This document shows, in pieces, positions 1 to 10,868 of a DNA stretch of 29,614 nucleotides. The stretch covers positions 1-29,614 of the forward strand of contig RPFO01001176.1 of NCBI GenBank assembly GCA_009746045.1. The letters are read 5' to 3'. The notes under the pieces were generated by a model. That model was given only the letters and a program-made list of their open reading frames with translations, had not been told where the DNA came from and did not search any database. The number at the start of each line of letters is the position of its first letter. The stretch's first letter is position 1. The translations under genes were made by a program, and so were the position numbers. Origin of the DNA: Mesostigma viride. Taxonomy: Eukaryota; Streptophyta; Mesostigmatophyceae; Mesostigmatales; Mesostigmataceae.

Positions 1-3000
1 GCGCAACGACCTCCGTACGGGCGCAGGCCGTATCTCTCCACAACTTGGCCAGCTGGTCCGGGAAGCGGTAACTTTGCAAATCTCAAGTCATCTCAAGAAT
101 CTGGACGTGCGGTGGACAACGGGCGATTACGAAAGACGAGTGTTCGAAGTTGGACTACGCAACGAGCGATTCGTCACGCACGATTCGACTCGGACTTTAC
201 GCCGATGGGCGATGGATATGGAAGAACAGTCGCACCCTGACCAAACGGGTCGACGTCGGCATTTCCGCGGCCGTCCGCGTTCAAATAAAGGTCGTGTTGA
301 CCGAATTCGGCGCGCAGACAGATCCGCTCACGTACGCGACCATCCGTCTGGACACGACCCCGGCGACGTTCGCGACGGACGCCTTCGCGGGGTCGGTCAG
401 CGCGCCCACGGTCGTCGGACGGACCCTTTCCGTCACCCACGGGATCACGCAGACCGCGGGGAGCAACATGGGCGTCGCGTGTAGAGTGTACACGTCTCGG
501 AAGAACGCGGCCACCGCGGAGGAGCTGTACACGAAATCGGGGACGGCGGGGTCCGACCTGGTCGCGTCCGGCGCGTTCCCCATCACGGGGACGGCCGGCG
601 CCGTGGGAACGGGTCCCCTCTCCTTCTCGGAGCTGGCGGACGGCACGTATTACGTCTACGTGGTCGCCAAAGGGTCGTCCGGCACCTTTTCGTATTCGCA
701 CGAGAGAATCGTGCCACTCGACGCGACCCCGCCCACGGTCACCCTGTCGACCGCGAGCTCGGTGCCGAGCAGCTCCTCGGTCACCGTGACAGTCGCGTTC
801 AGCAAAGCCGTCACGGGATTCGCGATCGGGGACGTCGCCGTCACCAACGGGACGGCGTACAATCTCACGGGCAGCGGGGCGTCGTACTCGTTCCAGGTGA
901 ACAACATGACGTCCTACTCCCCCACGACGGTGACGTCGACGCCGGAGTCGCGATCGATTCGTTCGGAAACGGCAACGCGGCCGCCGCCCCGCTGACGTTG
1001 ACGTACTCGCCCCCTCCCACCGTCACCCTCGCGACATCGGCGGGATCCTTTCCCAGCACCAACTCCGTCCGGGTCACGGCGACGTTCAACAGGACGGTGT
1101 CCGGGTTCGCGCTGAACGTGTGTCGGTCGCCAACGGCATCGCCACGAATCTGACGGGCAGCGGGTCCCTGTACGAGTTCGACGTCCTCCCCACCGTCGCG
1201 TACTCCGTCACGACCGTCTCCGTGGCCGCGGACGCCGCGACAGACGCCGTGTCCGGACACGGCAACGCCGCTTCCAACGGCCTGTCGTTCACCTACACCC
1301 CGCCGCCCACCGTGACGCTGGCAACGTCATCCGGATCGTTCCCGACCGTCGAAACCGTCACCGTGACCGCCGCGTTCAGCAGAGCGGTCACGGGGTTCGC
1401 GATCGAGGACATCGCCGTGACGAACGGGACGGCGCTCAATTTCACGGGCAGCGGGACGTCGTACTCGTTCCAGGTGAACGGGATGACCGCCTACTCCGCC
1501 ACGACGGTGAGCGTGGGCGCCGGCGTGGTGACGGACGCGTCGTCGGGTACGGCAACGCGCCATCCAACTCGCTGACGTTCACGCTGTCCCCTCCTCCCAC
1601 CCTGACGCTGTCCACGAGCGGGTGGACGCCGAGCTCTAGTCCGGTGACCGTGACGGCCGTGTTCAGCAGAGCGGTCACGGGGTTCGCGATCGGAGACCTT
1701 ACGGTTACGAACGGGACAGCGCTCAATTTCACGGGCAGCGGGACGTCGTACTCGTTCCAGGTGAACGGGATGACCGCATTTTCCTCCACGACCGTGAGCG
1801 TGGGCGCGGGCGCGGCGTTGGACGCGGTATCCGGCAACGGCAACGAGGCCGCCGCCCCGCTCACGTTCACCTACTCCCCCCCGCCCACGGTGACGCTCTC
1901 CACGACGACTTCGACGCCATCTTCTCTCCCCGTCACCGTCACAGTGACATTCGGCGCGACATGTTCCGGGTTCGAATTGGGCGATCTTATTGTAACCAAC
2001 GGGGTCGCGTCCGGACTTACGGGATCGGGACTAACGTACACATTTACGGTGACGGACGCCGTCGCCTACGCCATCACGACGGTGTCCGTGCCAGAAAATG
2101 TCGTCCTGGGACAAACGGGACTGCCGAACCCCGCATCCAACGTGCTCACTTTCACGTACGGATACCGCCCGAGACAGACTCCAGTCTCTTCGTGTGGTAC
2201 GACCCGTCTGATCAGACCACCCTATACGTAAACAGTGACAAGACCGGGGCACCGCAGATCGGCGATTCCGTGGGCTACATGGCCAATAAAGCTCGCGATG
2301 ACTTTCACCTCGCACAAACGGATCTCGCGAAACGACCACAAAGGGCATCGAAGACAGGGTCGCCGGCCACGTCATGGTTAAAATACACCAACTCCGCTCA
2401 CACTCACTTACCAGCCGCGAATACGAGCGTCTGGAACCGCCCTAACCTAACGTGTCTGTTCGTTGCGCAACAGGTGAATCCGTTCACATATCCCGCGGCG
2501 ACGAGCGGGCATGCTGGATACATGTTGGGCGGTGCCACGCGTTGCATTTACATTACCACGTCGAATCAGGTTCAGTGGTTACCCAAAGCCAGCACATTCG
2601 AAAAAGCCTGCACCAATCTCGAGTTCTTCGACGATAGGCCTCACGTGTTGGCTATGTGTAATAAGACGTCTCCATCACCCTACGCGCTGTATACAAGATT
2701 CGACGGCCGTCCCGGAACGTTCCTTTCAGGGTCGCTGGCGCCCCAACTACAGGCCTACTCGACGTCGGAGCGCGACGGTCGGACACGACTTGCGCATTCG
2801 AAGGCTGGATCGGTGAGCTTCTCATTTACGAGACGGCAAAGACGTCGGTCGAACTCGAATTCATCCGTGGATACCTCCTCAACAAATGGGGCACGCCCGC
2901 GGGTGATCCCTTAACCGTCGCGTTGGCTACGGCGTCGGGGACGTTTCCCCAGAGCACTCCGGTAACCGTGACCGCCACCTTCTCCGAATCCGTCACGGGC

Positions 3001-4823
3001 TTCACGTCCGGAGACGTCGCGGTGACCAACGGGTCCGTCACGGGTTTCTCGGGCAGCGGCACCACGTACACGATCACGGTCACGCCCACGACCGCCTACT
3101 CGTCCACGACCGTGGACGTGGCGGCCGGCGCGGCGTCGACCGCGTCCGGAAAGCTCAACATCGTAGCGAACCAGCTGACGTTCACCTACTCGCCGCCGCG
3201 CCCCACCGTCACCCTGACCACTGCCAGCTCGACGCCGACCAGCCAGCTCGTCCCGGTGACGGCCACGTTCAGCACGGCCGTCACCGGGTTCGCCTTGGGC
3301 GACATCGCCGTGACCAACGCGACGGTCTCAGGATTGACGGGCCCGTTCGCAAACAACGATTACATCTTCACCGTTTCCCCCGTAACCGCCTACCAAGCCA
3401 CAACAGTGGACGTGGGCGCGAACGCCGTGTACGACACCGCGTTGGGAGCCGCGGTCGGAAACACGGCCTCCTCCACCCTCACCTTCACGTACTCGCCCGC
3501 TCCGACGGTGACTCTCGCCACGACCGCGGGCTCGACGCCCACCACCAGTCCCGTCGACGTGACCGCCACGTTCAGCCGGTCGGTGACGGGATTCGACTTG
3601 AGCGACATCGCCGTACCAACGGGACCGCCGCCAATCTGACCGGCAGCGGGGCGTCGTACTCGTTCCAGGTGACGCCCACGACCGCCTACTCCTCCTCGTC
3701 CGTCAGCGGGCGCGGGCGCGGTGACGGACGCCGTGACCGGCAACGCCAACACGGTTTCCAACACCCTGTCCTTCACGTACGCCCCTCAGCCCACCGTGAC
3801 CTGTCAACGTCCGCGGGGTCCACTTCCGACTGGAGTTTCATATCCGCGACGGCGACATTCAGTCGATCGGTGACCGGTTTCGCGTTGGGTGACATCACGG
3901 TGACAAACGGAACCGCTTCCAATTTGGTCGGCAGCGGGGCGTCGTACACGTTCAACGTGACGGCGACGACGGCCCATTCCGCCACGTCCTTCAGCGTCGG
4001 CGCAGGGACCGTGACAGACGCGGCGTTCGGGACCGGCAACTCGGCTTCGAACTCGCTTTCGTTCACCTATACGCCATACAACCCCGCCACCGACTCGGCC
4101 CTGTACGCGTGGTATGATCCCACCGACTCGTCGACGCTGTACAGCGACACCAATTTTACCACGCTCGCCACGGCTTCAGTAAGGGGCATGAAAGACAAGA
4201 AGGGGACCCAGCACCTACTGTGCTTCACCACCAATGCGCCGATCGACAACAATAGCTTAAACTCTAAGCGGTCTCTTCAATTCAGTTACAGTTTGCGTAA
4301 CGGGCTCCAGAGCGACGGGTTTTTCTGGGGTCGTCCGCAAAACACCTTGATCGTCGTCGCAAAATCAAACACCCGAGTGTTTACCCTCGAAATCGGGAGT
4401 TTCCACGAAAGGCCTCGTTGTCGGTGCTCAAAGTAATTACGGACTGGGCATCTGCAACAACTGCGACGATTCCAAGTTTTATGCGCTTTTGGGTACGGAC
4501 GGGGCCACTCAACCGATCTGCACGAATGCAGAGTTTTACGACGGGCGGGCGCACGTGCTGGCGCTGTCGTGCGACCTAGGAAGCACACCAAAAACGTCCA
4601 TTACCAGATTTGATGGTAGAGATGGTGGGGCGTACACCGGTACCCCGGTGCAGAATCCCGGAAGGATCTGTGTGGGCGCAGATATAGATTGGAGCACCGT
4701 AACTGGGACGGATGGACCGGCGAAATCCTGATCTACAGCACCGCCAAGACCGCGGCCGAGCTCGAGGCGATCCGCGCCTACCTCTCGGAAAAGTGGGGAA
4801 CGCCGTCCGCCGTGCCCGCGTAA
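1..4823 (+). CDS. Large mosaic surface protein with Ig-like repeats and two LamG-like domains; 5' partial, frame-broken
   Basis: The gene enters from the left edge and ends at TAA 4821-4823. From about nt 720 it holds five repeats of roughly 95 codons, each with the pattern TVTLST, FS.AVTGFA, D.AVTNGT, GSG..Y.F and AYS.TTV. These resemble bacterial Ig-like domains (Big_12 type). A LamG/concanavalin-A-like domain follows (about 2170-2910; motifs WYDPSDQTTLY, TRFDGR, ELLIYETAKT, GYLLNKWGTP). Four more Ig-like repeats (2920-4075) and a second LamG-like domain (4076-4823) complete it. Such modules are typical of extracellular adhesins, so a virion fibre or host-attachment role is inferred. The reading frame shifts near 200, 950, 1115, 1555, 2165, 2800, 3613, 3705, 3799, 4410 and 4705. 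Most breaks look like loss of 1-2 nt against the neighbouring repeats, so sequencing error or a decaying gene are both possible. No signal peptide can be judged because the start is outside. Confidence 0.75.
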
Positions 4824-4871
4824 CGAAGCGTCCGAAACGAGCCGTGACGACGCGCATCCGCGCCCGAGGAT

Positions 4872-5354
4872 TTAAAAGATCCACGCGAGCAGGACGATCA
4901 CCACCAGGAACAGCAGGACCACGCCCGGCCACCCCCCGCTCGCGATCCCACCGCCGCCGGAGCCTTCGCCAGGATGAGGCAACCCGTTGTGGATCTCCCT
5001 TGCGCCGCCCGTCTCGTCCGGATCCGCCATCGTCTTGCGTCCCCCGCCGAACACCTTGTCCAACCCCGCGAACGTGCCGAACATGATGCCCGCGTCCAAC
5101 ACCGTCCCGCCCACGGACTTCGCCGCCCCCACGGCCTTGTCCGCCAGCGACGCAGACCGAGCCGCCTGACCCATCTCGTCCGCGGCCGCGGCCGCGCTCC
5201 GGCCTCCCGCCGCAGCCGCGGACGCGGCAGTCTCCGCGGACCGCGCGGCCTCCGCCGTCCTTCCCGCGATTCGAGCCGCGCGGGCGGCGCCCATCGCGTC
5301 TTCCACCCCCACCATTCCCCGGAACAACCCCGCAACGGCCTCGACGAACGCCAT
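4872..5354 (-). CDS. Alanine-rich tail-anchored membrane protein, 160 aa
   Basis: The protein has an amphipathic Ala/Arg/Ser-rich middle (residues ~15-75, likely helical). A Gly/Pro-rich linker (about 120-140) leads to one strongly hydrophobic C-terminal segment that includes VVLLFLVVIVLLAWIF and ends the protein. This is the layout of a tail-anchored membrane protein, so a role in an internal virion membrane or host membrane is inferred. It converges on the large surface-protein gene with a 48-nt gap and diverges from the helicase gene across about 108 nt. I know no named family for it. Compositional bias makes remote similarity hard to judge. Uninterrupted length plus a clean hydrophobic tail support it as real. 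Confidence 0.65.
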   Translation of the reverse strand: MAFVEAVAGLFRGMVGVEDAMGAARAARIAGRTAEAARSAETAASAAAAGGRSAAAAADEMGQAARSASLADKAVGAAKSVGGTVLDAGIMFGTFAGLDKVFGGGRKTMADPDETGGAREIHNGLPHPGEGSGGGGIASGGWPGVVLLFLVVIVLLAWIF

Positions 5355-5462
5355 CGGGAACTCGCGACCGTGTGCTATACATAGACGCGGGAGACTTATT
5401 TTTCGCCGGCGGCGGAAATTTGTCCTCGCAGTATACTATCGAAACGAGAGCGCCGAAGAAAC
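5355..5462. promoter_or_regulatory. Divergent intergenic promoter region
   Basis: This short gap separates the divergent 4872-5354 and helicase genes. It holds a TATA-like CTATACATAG at about 5371-5380 and an A/T-rich ACTTATTTTTCG near 5393-5404. Both stand out in a G+C-rich background and could serve either gene. Confidence 0.4.
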
Positions 5463-8400
5463 ATGCGAACGAAGAAGACGAGTCGAACGACGGCCGCGCC
5501 CCGTCGAACCGCCGTGAAGAAGAAGACGGCGAGCGCCGGACGTCCGTCGACAAACGCGTCCGACACCCCGTCCGCGCAACGACGCGGTCCCAGAGCCGTT
5601 CGGCGCAGCCGCCGGAATCGCGACGGACGTCGAGACAGTCCCCGTGTCCGCCAGGCCGTCGCGGGCGGAAAACCGGACCAGACAGAAACCGTCGAGGCGA
5701 GCGGCGGAGGAGGAGACGACCGCGGACGCGCCCGATCCCGTCGCCGCCGAGACGCCGTCGACGCGCGCGGACATCACCAACGACGTCCCGACCGCCCCGA
5801 CCACCGTCGTCGTCGTTCGTGGACGGCCTAGTGGGTCGGATGAGACGCGCCCCCGCCGCGGTGTCCCGCGGTGTCGCCTCCGCGAGCCGGAAGGCGGCGG
5901 AAGCGATCGCGACCGTCGTATCCGCGGCGGCGACGGACAAGCCGCGCGATTTCACGGACCCGAAGACGCAACTGGAGGTGGCGGAAGCCGCGCTGGAGAG
6001 ATTCGCGATCCGAGACGCCAAGAAGAAACCGAAGGCGTCCGACGTCCGTCCTCCCCCCCCCCCCGCGCGGACGAAAGCGTCAAGGCCTCCCCGTGGCTGG
6101 TGGACAACCTCGTGGACAGGATGCAGAGCGCGTGGACGCCGCACGAGCGCAGGACCCCCGTGACGTGGCCGCAACTGGGCGCCGCTCCCTCCGCCCCGGT
6201 CCCTCCTCCACCCACGACCGCCCCGCCGCCGCCTCCGCCCGTCCCATCGCCTCCTCCCAACCCACCGCCCGACAATCTCGCGCGCGAGATGGAACGCGCC
6301 ACGATCGCGAGCACGACGTCCGGTAACGCGCCCGCGCCCCGTTCGAACATCCCGTGGACAGCGGGACCGAGCGTCGCGCACGTCGCCACGAACACCTTCG
6401 CGCCGACCGCGCCCCCGATCGCGCCGCCGTCCGTTCCCTCCGCGCCTTCCGCGCCTTCCGCGCCTTTCCAAACCGCGCGTCCGACACCCCCGGCGCCGGT
6501 GGACAACTCGCGGGCTCTGGTGCTGTACGAGCCGCGCGTGAACATCAACGCGGAACGGGCCCCGCGCGCGAGTCGCCGCGTGCCCGCCGACTTCCCGGAC
6601 CCGATGACGAGCGATTTCCAGACCCAATTGCGGAAGTACCTGGACGGCGAGTGGCCGGACGCGGAACCGCCCGAGACGCGCCAGAAACTGGCGGACCCGC
6701 GATCCAACAGTTGCGCGAGGGATCCGAACGCCAAGAAGATCCCGTCGCCGCAACAGACGTCGGTCCACGCGTTCCTGGAACGGATGGCGCGATTCCATCC
6801 GTCGCGCAGACCCGCGCGCGGGTTCCTGGCGTGGCACTCGACGGGGAGCGGCAAGACGGCCACGACGATGGCGGCCATCGACGCGTTCTGGGACGCCCAG
6901 GATCCGGAGACGGGCGGGTCGGTGAAGATCCTGTTGGCGACGTCCATCGAGAACAGCCGCAACAACACGATCGAGAAGATCGCCGAGTGGGCGCCGATGT
7001 TCCCGCGCCTGAAGCGCATGTCCAGGGACGAGGCCGTGAGGGCGGTCAAGGCCAGGGTGTGGGGCGGCGAGATCCTGACGTTCGCGAAATTGGCGCACGC
7101 GGTCGACGTCCACAACAGCCGCAAGAACGCGGACCCGAAACTCCTCCACAACGCGGTGCTGATCATGGACGAGGTCCAGAACCTCTTCCACCCGCTGGAG
7201 ATGCAGAAGAAGGACAACGCCGCGATCCTCTCGCTCCTGGCGACCCGTCGAGCGCCGGCCCACAACCCGGCCGTCGACGTGTCCGGACTGTACACCGTGA
7301 TCCTGAGCGCCACGCCGGGGGACAATGTCGACGAGATCCTGACGCTGGTGAACATGATCCGACACCCGTCGTCCCACAAGATCGCGTTCGACTCGCACGC
7401 CGAGGATTTCCGCGGCCTCGTCTCGTTCGCGGACTTCACGGGCGACCTGAGCGCGTACCCCGAGCTCATGCCGGCGGAAGACCACCTCACGCCGATGAGC
7501 GCCGAACAAGAGAAGGCGTTCCGCGAGCAAGTCCACAAATCCCATCTGCGACACGACCCGGAAAGCCTCGACCAGTACTACACGACGCTGCAGGGCACGT
7601 CGAACAACATGTCGTTTCATCAGTACGAGGCGAGTCCCTCCTCCGCAACTTGTCGCGTCTGTCGCCCAAATTCTCGGCGATCGTCGGCAAGCTGACGCCG
7701 GGCGAGAAGCATTTCGTGTACTCGCGCTTTTCCCGGCAGCACGGGATCGGCGACCTCGAGAAGGTGCTGAAGGCGATGGGGTACGCGCGATTGGAGGACG
7801 ACAGGGCGGAGCGGAGCGAGCGACGGTACATCGTCCTGGGCACGAACGAGGCGTCCGATCGCCAGGGACTGAAGGACGTCGCGGGCGTGTTCAACCACCC
7901 TTCGAATCGGACGGGCCAGCGCGTCCACCTGATCCTGGCGAGCGGGAGGTACAACGAGGGTCTGGACCTGAAGGGCGTCCGCCACGTGCACATCGTGGAG
8001 CCGCAGCCGACGAAGAACAAGGAGAAACAGCTGATCGCCCGCGCGGTGCGGTACTGCAGCCACGATCAGCTCGACAAGGACGCGCGGACGTGGACGGTGT
8101 CCGTCCACCGGTACATGTCGCGTCCGTCGGCGGAGACGATCCGATTGCACAAGGCGCTGGACGCCATCGAGAGGGACCACCCGGGGCGGCTCCGACGCGC
8201 CGAGGAGGAGGCGATGGCGCGGAGTCAGAACGCCGCGGAGGACCTGCGGGACAGACGGGTGACGGGCGATCTGCGGAAGGCGCTGACGCTGTACAAGAAG
8301 GTGGCGGACGCGGAGATCGAACTGCTGCGGGAGAGGTCGGAAATCTGGTGGGTGGACGGGCTCGTGTCCGACCGCGCGCGGGACAACGCGAGCGACCGGC

Positions 8401-8654
8401 GCATGGACACGCTGCTGACGACGTTGCGCGAGGTCGCGGTGGACTGCAAGTACATGCTCCCCGTGCACAACGACAGGAACCTGCGGGCCGCGTCGGGCCG
8501 CCGGCCGCTGACGTGCCGGTACTCCGGCGCGCACGACAACGCGTCGTCGATGCTGGACGACCGTTACGAGGTGCGGGAGATATCGCACGCGGGAGGCGCG
8601 AGACGGTACACGAAGAAGCGGACGGCGACCAAGTCGTCGGGCGCGCGCAAATGA
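5463..8654 (+). CDS. SF2 helicase/ATPase of the poxvirus D6/NPH-I type, frame-broken in this assembly
   Basis: The helicase core carries Walker A in WHSTGSGKT (nt ~6832-6858), a DEVQ-type Walker B in IMDEVQNLF (~7162-7188) and motif III in LSATPGD (~7303-7323). The C-terminal lobe has LILASGRYNEGLDL (~7930-7971) and an arginine-finger motif VI QLIARAVRYCSH (~8029-8064). Viral proteins of this group act in early transcription initiation or termination (D6 subunit of VETF, D11/NPH-I), so virion packaging and a transcription role are inferred. The N-terminal ~400 residues are low complexity: a Lys/Arg-rich start (MRTKKTSRT), then Pro/Ala/Thr-rich stretches that may be disordered. ATG 5463 was chosen for this basic N-terminus and its position downstream of the TATA-like box. 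The frame shifts near 5580, 5815, within a poly-C run at about 6050-6064, and near 7635 where one G seems lost in GAGGCGAGTCC. The downstream frame then runs to TGA 8652-8654. Confidence 0.85.
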
Positions 8655-8833
8655 GAGAGAGAGATAGGGAGAGAGAGAGAGTCGCGACACTATCGTATCG
8701 TACCCTACGGGTACTGGCACTATGGGGACATGTTGCAAAACGGGTTTGTCGGTAAACGTTCCTTTTATTATCCTTCATAATACATCAATTCACGCGTCAT
8801 CGCGCGTCTGTCATCGGTTCAAACCACGATGTC
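8655..8833. repeat. GA microsatellite, short hairpin and A/T-rich 3' flank
   Basis: Immediately after the helicase stop there is a GA-rich microsatellite (8654-8683), then a perfect 6-bp stem with a 3-nt loop, GTACCC-TAC-GGGTAC, at 8700-8714. An A/T-rich stretch follows (8750-8790). The hairpin is well placed as a transcript 3'-end element. No gene is seen here. Confidence 0.4.
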
Positions 8834-8845
8834 AAAATACTTCAG

Positions 8846-9172
8846 TCAGAACACGGCGCTTCGGAAGGTCTGTTCGGGGACGGACGGCGCGGCGTGGCGG
8901 AACCGCTTGGACGAGTGGTCGTCCTCGTACATGTCTCTCAGGGCGCCGTCCAGGTAGGCGGTGGCGGTCCCTTGCCCCGTGGGCCTCGGCTCGGGATTCG
9001 CGGACGGACGCGAGGACGCGGCTACGTCGTCGTCGGCCCGCCGGGATGCGCTCTTCCATGGCGCGTAGATCTTGTCCAATTGGTCGGAGATGTCCGCGGC
9101 CCGCGACTCGACGACGACGACGTCGGAGACTCCGGACGCGTGGATTCGCGTGGAACTCGGGAATTGCCCCAT
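8846..9172 (-). CDS. Hypothetical protein, 108 aa
   Basis: This short acidic/hydrophilic protein starts MGQFPSSTR. It has a VVVVESRAADISDQLDKIY segment (residues ~18-36) followed by a Ser/Arg-rich, probably disordered half. It starts MGQ rather than MGxxxS/T, so myristoylation is possible but weaker than in the 10869 gene. It converges on the helicase and lies downstream of the Lys-rich gene 9328-10233 on the same strand. I recognise no family. Support is limited to an uninterrupted frame and plausible composition. Confidence 0.5.
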   Translation of the reverse strand: MGQFPSSTRIHASGVSDVVVVESRAADISDQLDKIYAPWKSASRRADDDVAASSRPSANPEPRPTGQGTATAYLDGALRDMYEDDHSSKRFRHAAPSVPEQTFRSAVF

Positions 9173-9327
9173 GATGATTGCGTTCTTCGAGCGCGGTGCT
9201 GCCTAGTATGGCTTGCGATCATTTTCCGGGGCGACGCGCGGACTCGGACGGGAGAGCGGCCGGGATTCGATATCCCAAGACTACCGGGAGGCGCTCTAAA
9301 TATTACCTACTACCCCTTGTCTGCTGC

Positions 9328-10233
9328 TTACTTTTTGCCTTTTTTTTTCTTACCGGAATTCGGTTTACTCGGTTGACCGCCTTGACCACTGGTCCCATCG
9401 GCAGCGACCACGCCGCCGACCGAACCGTCAGCGACCGGGCCGCCACCACCACTCGGGGACGTATCCGATCCGCTGCTAGTACCCGAACGACGACGTCCGC
9501 CACTGCCACTACCTCTTGCATCACCTTTAGCACCACTGTCGCCCGCGCCCCCAGAACCTCCACCAGCTCCAGTCGCACTTTTCTCCTCTTTTCTCTTCCG
9601 TTCTTCTTCCTCTTGTCTCTCCCGTTCCTCTTCTTTTTTCTTCAAATTCTCGACGACCCCAGACACAAACGCGCTCACCTCCTTTTCCTTGTTATATTGT
9701 TCGATTTCCTCCAAGTACCGGTTCATCTCATCCAACTCGTCGTACGAGGACTTCCTAGATACTCCCTTAGACCTCCTTCTCAAATTGTACTCGCGCCATT
9801 TCGCGCCCCTTTGATCCTTGGGTATCGAATTCAGGTAAGCGACAAATCGCAACCTGCGTTCCTCGTCTGCGGTATTCGGACCGTAAGCGCGGTTTCGGGA
9901 AAACATACTCCCCGGAACGCGGGCGGGCGGCGCGGCGGGCGCCGGAGCGCTGTACCCGCGCACCAGGATCGCCGAGCCCACCGCGTGGCGGCACGCGTCC
10001 GACCTCACACGGTGCGAGGACGGGCCCACCGAGCGGACCCCGCCGCGTCCGACACGCCCCCCGCCGACGTCCCGTCCGACTCCTCCCCCCCTTCCTCCTC
10101 GTTGGACGCCTCCGGGACCGTCCGCAGTCGTCCGCGCGCGCGACCGAGAGGAGTGGACGGAGCAGAACCGGCGCGCCGCCGGATTTTGGCATCGGAACCC
10201 CGCGACCGTCGTGGCCGCGCATCGATGTACCAT
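9328..10233 (-). CDS. Zinc-knuckle-like and coiled-coil Lys/Glu-rich protein, start uncertain
   Basis: The frame from 10233 begins with a compact Cys/His cluster, HRCAATTVAGFRCQNP followed by FCSVH, in the form C-x8-9-C-x8-C-x2-H, a small zinc-binding module. A Gly/Arg-rich stretch follows. From Met at about 9906 there is a hydrophilic segment, then a strongly charged coiled coil (KKKEEERERQEEEERKRKEE), a Gly/Ser-rich linker and a basic tail ending KKKKGKK. Codon use from about 9900 to 9330 is visibly less G+C-biased than in neighbours. The first 229 nt overlap the end of the 10005-10739 gene in another frame. The real start may therefore be Met 9906 (192 aa), and the zinc cluster may belong to the upstream gene through a frame break. 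The function is unknown; nucleic-acid binding is inferred from the basic tail and zinc cluster. Confidence 0.55.
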   Translation of the reverse strand: MVHRCAATTVAGFRCQNPAARRFCSVHSSRSRARTTADGPGGVQRGGRGGGVGRDVGGGRVGRGGVRSVGPSSHRVRSDACRHAVGSAILVRGYSAPAPAAPPARVPGSMFSRNRAYGPNTADEERRLRFVAYLNSIPKDQRGAKWREYNLRRRSKGVSRKSSYDELDEMNRYLEEIEQYNKEKEVSAFVSGVVENLKKKEEERERQEEEERKRKEEKSATGAGGGSGGAGDSGAKGDARGSGSGGRRRSGTSSGSDTSPSGGGGPVADGSVGGVVAADGTSGQGGQPSKPNSGKKKKGKK

Positions 10234-10739
10234 ATCGAACCGCGCAGCTCCCTATAATAATGTAGGTCCCGGAATAATCCCGGACCGAGGACCGTCCCCT
10301 CGCCCCTCTCGTTCGCCTCCACCGCCCACTTCAGCACCCCCGTCGTCACGGGCGGCGGAAGACGCAGCTTGCCCACGACGCGCGACTCCCTCCTCTCCCT
10401 GCGGACGTCCTCCGCCCACCGCATCACCTGCGGGGTCACGGGCGGCGGGGCGTCCCGCGCGTTCAGGTTCACGCACGCGTACCTCTCCTCCTCCGGGCCG
10501 AAGTCGGTGACTGGCACCTCGGCGGCGACCGCGCGTCGACCGCCTTTCCACGGACACCGGGAACCGGAACGTCCGCGTCCGTCCTCGCCCCCGTCGTCGT
10601 CGCCCTCCGTCCCGAAACCGTCCCCGCCGACCGTCCCGCTGCCGTCCTTGCTTCTCCACCAGGACCCGGACGATCGGTCGCGCGTCGATCGGAACCCGGC
10701 TCCGAAGAACGAGCGAGCCGAATGGAATCCGGGCGCCAT
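10005..10739 (-). CDS. Hypothetical protein with duplicated PPPVT...W.A motif, 244 aa
   Basis: From ATG 10739 the protein has a Ser/Gly/Asp-rich N-terminal half. A more conserved-looking part contains FGPEEERYACVNL and two related segments, PPPVTPQVMRWAEDV and PPPVTTGVLKWAVEA, about 28 residues apart, which suggests an internal duplication. LFRDLHYYRELRGSIWYI follows. The C-terminal tail is acidic (EASNEEEGGEE). Upstream codons are in frame without a stop, but Met 10739 was chosen because the segment before it overlaps the promoter and start of the oppositely oriented 10869 gene. No known family is recognised. Its end overlaps the zinc-cluster frame of the next gene. Confidence 0.5.
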   Translation of the reverse strand: MAPGFHSARSFFGAGFRSTRDRSSGSWWRSKDGSGTVGGDGFGTEGDDDGGEDGRGRSGSRCPWKGGRRAVAAEVPVTDFGPEEERYACVNLNARDAPPPVTPQVMRWAEDVRRERRESRVVGKLRLPPPVTTGVLKWAVEANERGEGTVLGPGLFRDLHYYRELRGSIWYIDARPRRSRGSDAKIRRRAGSAPSTPLGRARGRLRTVPEASNEEEGGEESDGTSAGGVSDAAGSARWARPRTV

Positions 10740-10868
10740 GAGCGGATCGATCGAGTCGAGTCGCGCGAAAACCGCGGTATAAAGGGAGGGGACATTTTCT
10801 CCTCCCGTTCGTGCACGAGACGCGCGCGTCTCTCCCCCCCTCCCTTCCCCGACAAAAGACACGCGGAC
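10740..10868 (+). promoter_or_regulatory. Promoter of the 10869 gene with TATA box
   Basis: A canonical TATAAA lies at 10778-10783 in CGCGGTATAAAGGG. It sits 85 nt upstream of ATG 10869, followed by a pyrimidine-rich leader. The same interval separates the divergent 10739 gene. Confidence 0.6.

Noticed and set aside
5372-6163. Separate 263-codon gene before the helicase
   Set aside because: Only its 5815-6050 part looks coding and it continues the helicase N-terminus after frame breaks; the rest is Arg-rich off-frame sequence.
4576-7620. A 1014-codon open frame on the minus strand
   Set aside because: It is Arg/Gly-rich with no domains and runs antisense to the helicase motifs; it is open only because the G+C-rich helicase gene leaves few antisense stops.
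9178-10257. A 359-codon plus-strand open frame with Phe/Leu-rich stretch
   Set aside because: The apparent hydrophobic segment is the complement of the Lys/Glu-rich coiled coil on the minus strand.
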